NCBI GenBank assembly: GCA_029204225.1
Contig: CM055098.1
Span: 49,837,120 to 49,901,119 of the forward strand
Length of the DNA: 64,000 bases
Origin: Diphasiastrum complanatum
Lineage: Eukaryota; Streptophyta; Lycopodiopsida; Lycopodiales; Lycopodiaceae
Direction of reading: 5' to 3'
Part shown: one piece after another, positions 63,047 through 64,000 of the stretch
Layout: the number at the start of each line of letters is the position of its first letter
Position numbering within the stretch: the first letter of the stretch is position 1
Translations under genes and position numbers: made by a program
The notes under the pieces: model-generated
What the model was told of the DNA's origin: nothing
What the model saw: the letters and a program-made list of their open reading frames with translations, nothing else
The model's database searches: none

Positions 63047-63967
63047 TATCATAGATCCAGCGGTACCAGGATCCGCGGATCCCGGTACCGCGGATCCAGT
63101 GTGGTACCGCGGATCCATACTGATCCGCGGTACCACAAATATATTATTTTTTAATATTTAATATACTAATATTTTCTTTTTTAACCTAATCCCCCCCCTC
63201 GCTTCATCTCTCTCCCTGCCCGTTGCCCTACTGTCCGTGCCCTCTCTGTTGTATGCCCATCGCCCTATTGTCCGTGCCCTCTCGACTGTCTTCGCATTGC
63301 ACTGATCGCATCCTCCCCTGCTATTGCTATTTCGGCCTTTATTGTGGTTTTTTCAAGCCTTCTGACTCCTATCGCACCCACAGAGATCTCTGCCTTCTTT
63401 CCGCAGTCCTTTCTACAGAGATGGTGCATTCCAACCTTGCCGATCTATGGGACGAGGTGGACATTGTCAGGCGGGTTCCCGACAAGTCTAACAAGTCCGG
63501 TGCAAGGATAGTGCGCTGTCGATATTGCCTGACCGAGTTCGTTGCCACCCCTCACTCGCCTTAAAGGTCACCTACTCGGCGTGGCACACTGAATGTTGCC
63601 CTCTGTGCCAGCATGTCCGTTCCCGTCAGGCAGCGACTTTTGGATACCTACGGGCCACGTCTTGTGGCGGGGGAGAACACCATTTCGGAGGGCGTTCTTC
63701 GGTTTTGCACCGCTCCTTACGTGGTTGACCCCGAGTTGCTTGCCTGCTTGGCTGCACGCACGAGGAGAGGGAGTGCATCCTCGTCCAGTCCCTTTGCCCC
63801 TCGTCCCTCTCAGACAGTTCCGCCTCACGCACCCCCATCTGCACCCATTCCGGTGGATCCTGTCCACCCGCGTCCGCCAGTTGCCACTGTAGTTCCACCA
63901 CCACCTACTGTTGCTTGCACTCCCCCAGTTTACGACTTTCTCATGGACTCTCCGCCTCCGAGCACTG
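63047..63967 (+). mobile_element. Second copy of the hAT-family element, 5'-truncated
   Basis: From CTATCATAGATCCAGCGG it is co-linear with copy 1 from about 45,669: the GGTACCGCGGATCC cluster, the A+T-rich spacer, the CCCCTCGCTTCATCTCTCTC leader and the start of the transposase. The outer left end block seen at 45,450-45,660 in copy 1 is absent, and there is no (TA)n at the border. It lies in a later intron of the TPX2 gene. Confidence 0.85.
63421..63967 (+). pseudogene. hAT transposase fragment of copy 2
   Basis: It starts MVHSNLADLWDEVDIVRRVP and has the BED finger start VRCRYCLTEF. An extra C near 63,550 shifts the frame, and about 15-20 bp are missing near 63,585 relative to copy 1. From about 63,613 it is again readable (MSVPVRQRLLDTYGPRLVAG). 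Where copy 1 has a TAG at 46,615, this copy has sense codons, so that stop is private to copy 1. Confidence 0.85.
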
Positions 63968-64000
63968 TCCAATGGGAGAACTAGAACACTGTCCCCTACC
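63968..64000 (-). mobile_element. Fragment of the gypsy interior joined to hAT copy 2
   Basis: The last 33 bases of the window match 47,996-48,028 exactly (the linker between integrase tail and chromodomain of the nested gypsy). The join is inside both elements, with TCC shared at the junction. The fragment continues past the window end. Confidence 0.88.

Overview
The window is land-plant nuclear DNA: A+T-rich, packed with Ty1/copia and Ty3/gypsy LTR retrotransposons at several stages of decay, a hAT-type DNA transposon, long (TA)n microsatellites, and one recognisable host gene. The priming sites match plant initiator-Met tRNA (TGGTATCAGAGC), the transposase has the plant BED/DUF659 layout, and the host gene is a plant-type TPX2. 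The species cannot be named from this sequence. A host gene with an intron of about 18 kb full of transposons suggests a large genome (fern, lycophyte, gymnosperm or large angiosperm).

Positions 1-41,500 are intergenic and built from nested or broken elements. They hold: a copia 3' end with its LTR (1-1.4 kb); a minus-strand gypsy RT-RNaseH-integrase-chromodomain remnant (2.47-4.80 kb); gag-like remnants (7.1-8.2 kb); an unrecognised three-exon pseudogene whose two introns carry the same TTGGTACTT repeat (8.9-11.6 kb); a minus-strand non-autonomous LTR element with a 652-aa CCHC open frame containing an internal duplication (11.7-15.5 kb); a complete young copia element (18,810-24,670) with two LTRs that read as identical, an intact 1316-aa polyprotein and a perfect 5-bp target duplication, inserted inside a gypsy integrase gene; copia gag, gypsy gag-PR-RT-chromodomain and several LTR remnants (26-39.8 kb); and a small Helitron candidate (about 40.2-40.4 kb).

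Positions 41,600-64,000 belong to a plus-strand TPX2-like gene (spindle-assembly microtubule-associated protein). Exon 1 is at 42,339-42,510, and four later exons at 60,541-61,796 have mutually compatible splice phases. The intron between exon 1 and the first later exon found is about 18 kb. It contains a cluster of GC-rich palindromic elements lodged in or beside (TA)n tracts, and a roughly 10.8-kb hAT-family element (45,450-56,283). That hAT carries a transposase pseudogene ending in AT-hook motifs, a convergent 123-aa open frame, and a 4.7-kb gypsy element (47,437-52,134, target duplication GGTGT). The gypsy has an open frame from which most of RNase H and the integrase core have been removed in frame. 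A second, 5'-truncated hAT copy starts at 63,047. At 63,968 it jumps directly into the interior of the same gypsy family.

The most interesting candidates are the TA-associated palindromic family with its AT-hook transposase, the duplicated 652-aa open frame, the deletion-derivative gypsies, and the repeat-filled introns of the unknown pseudogene.
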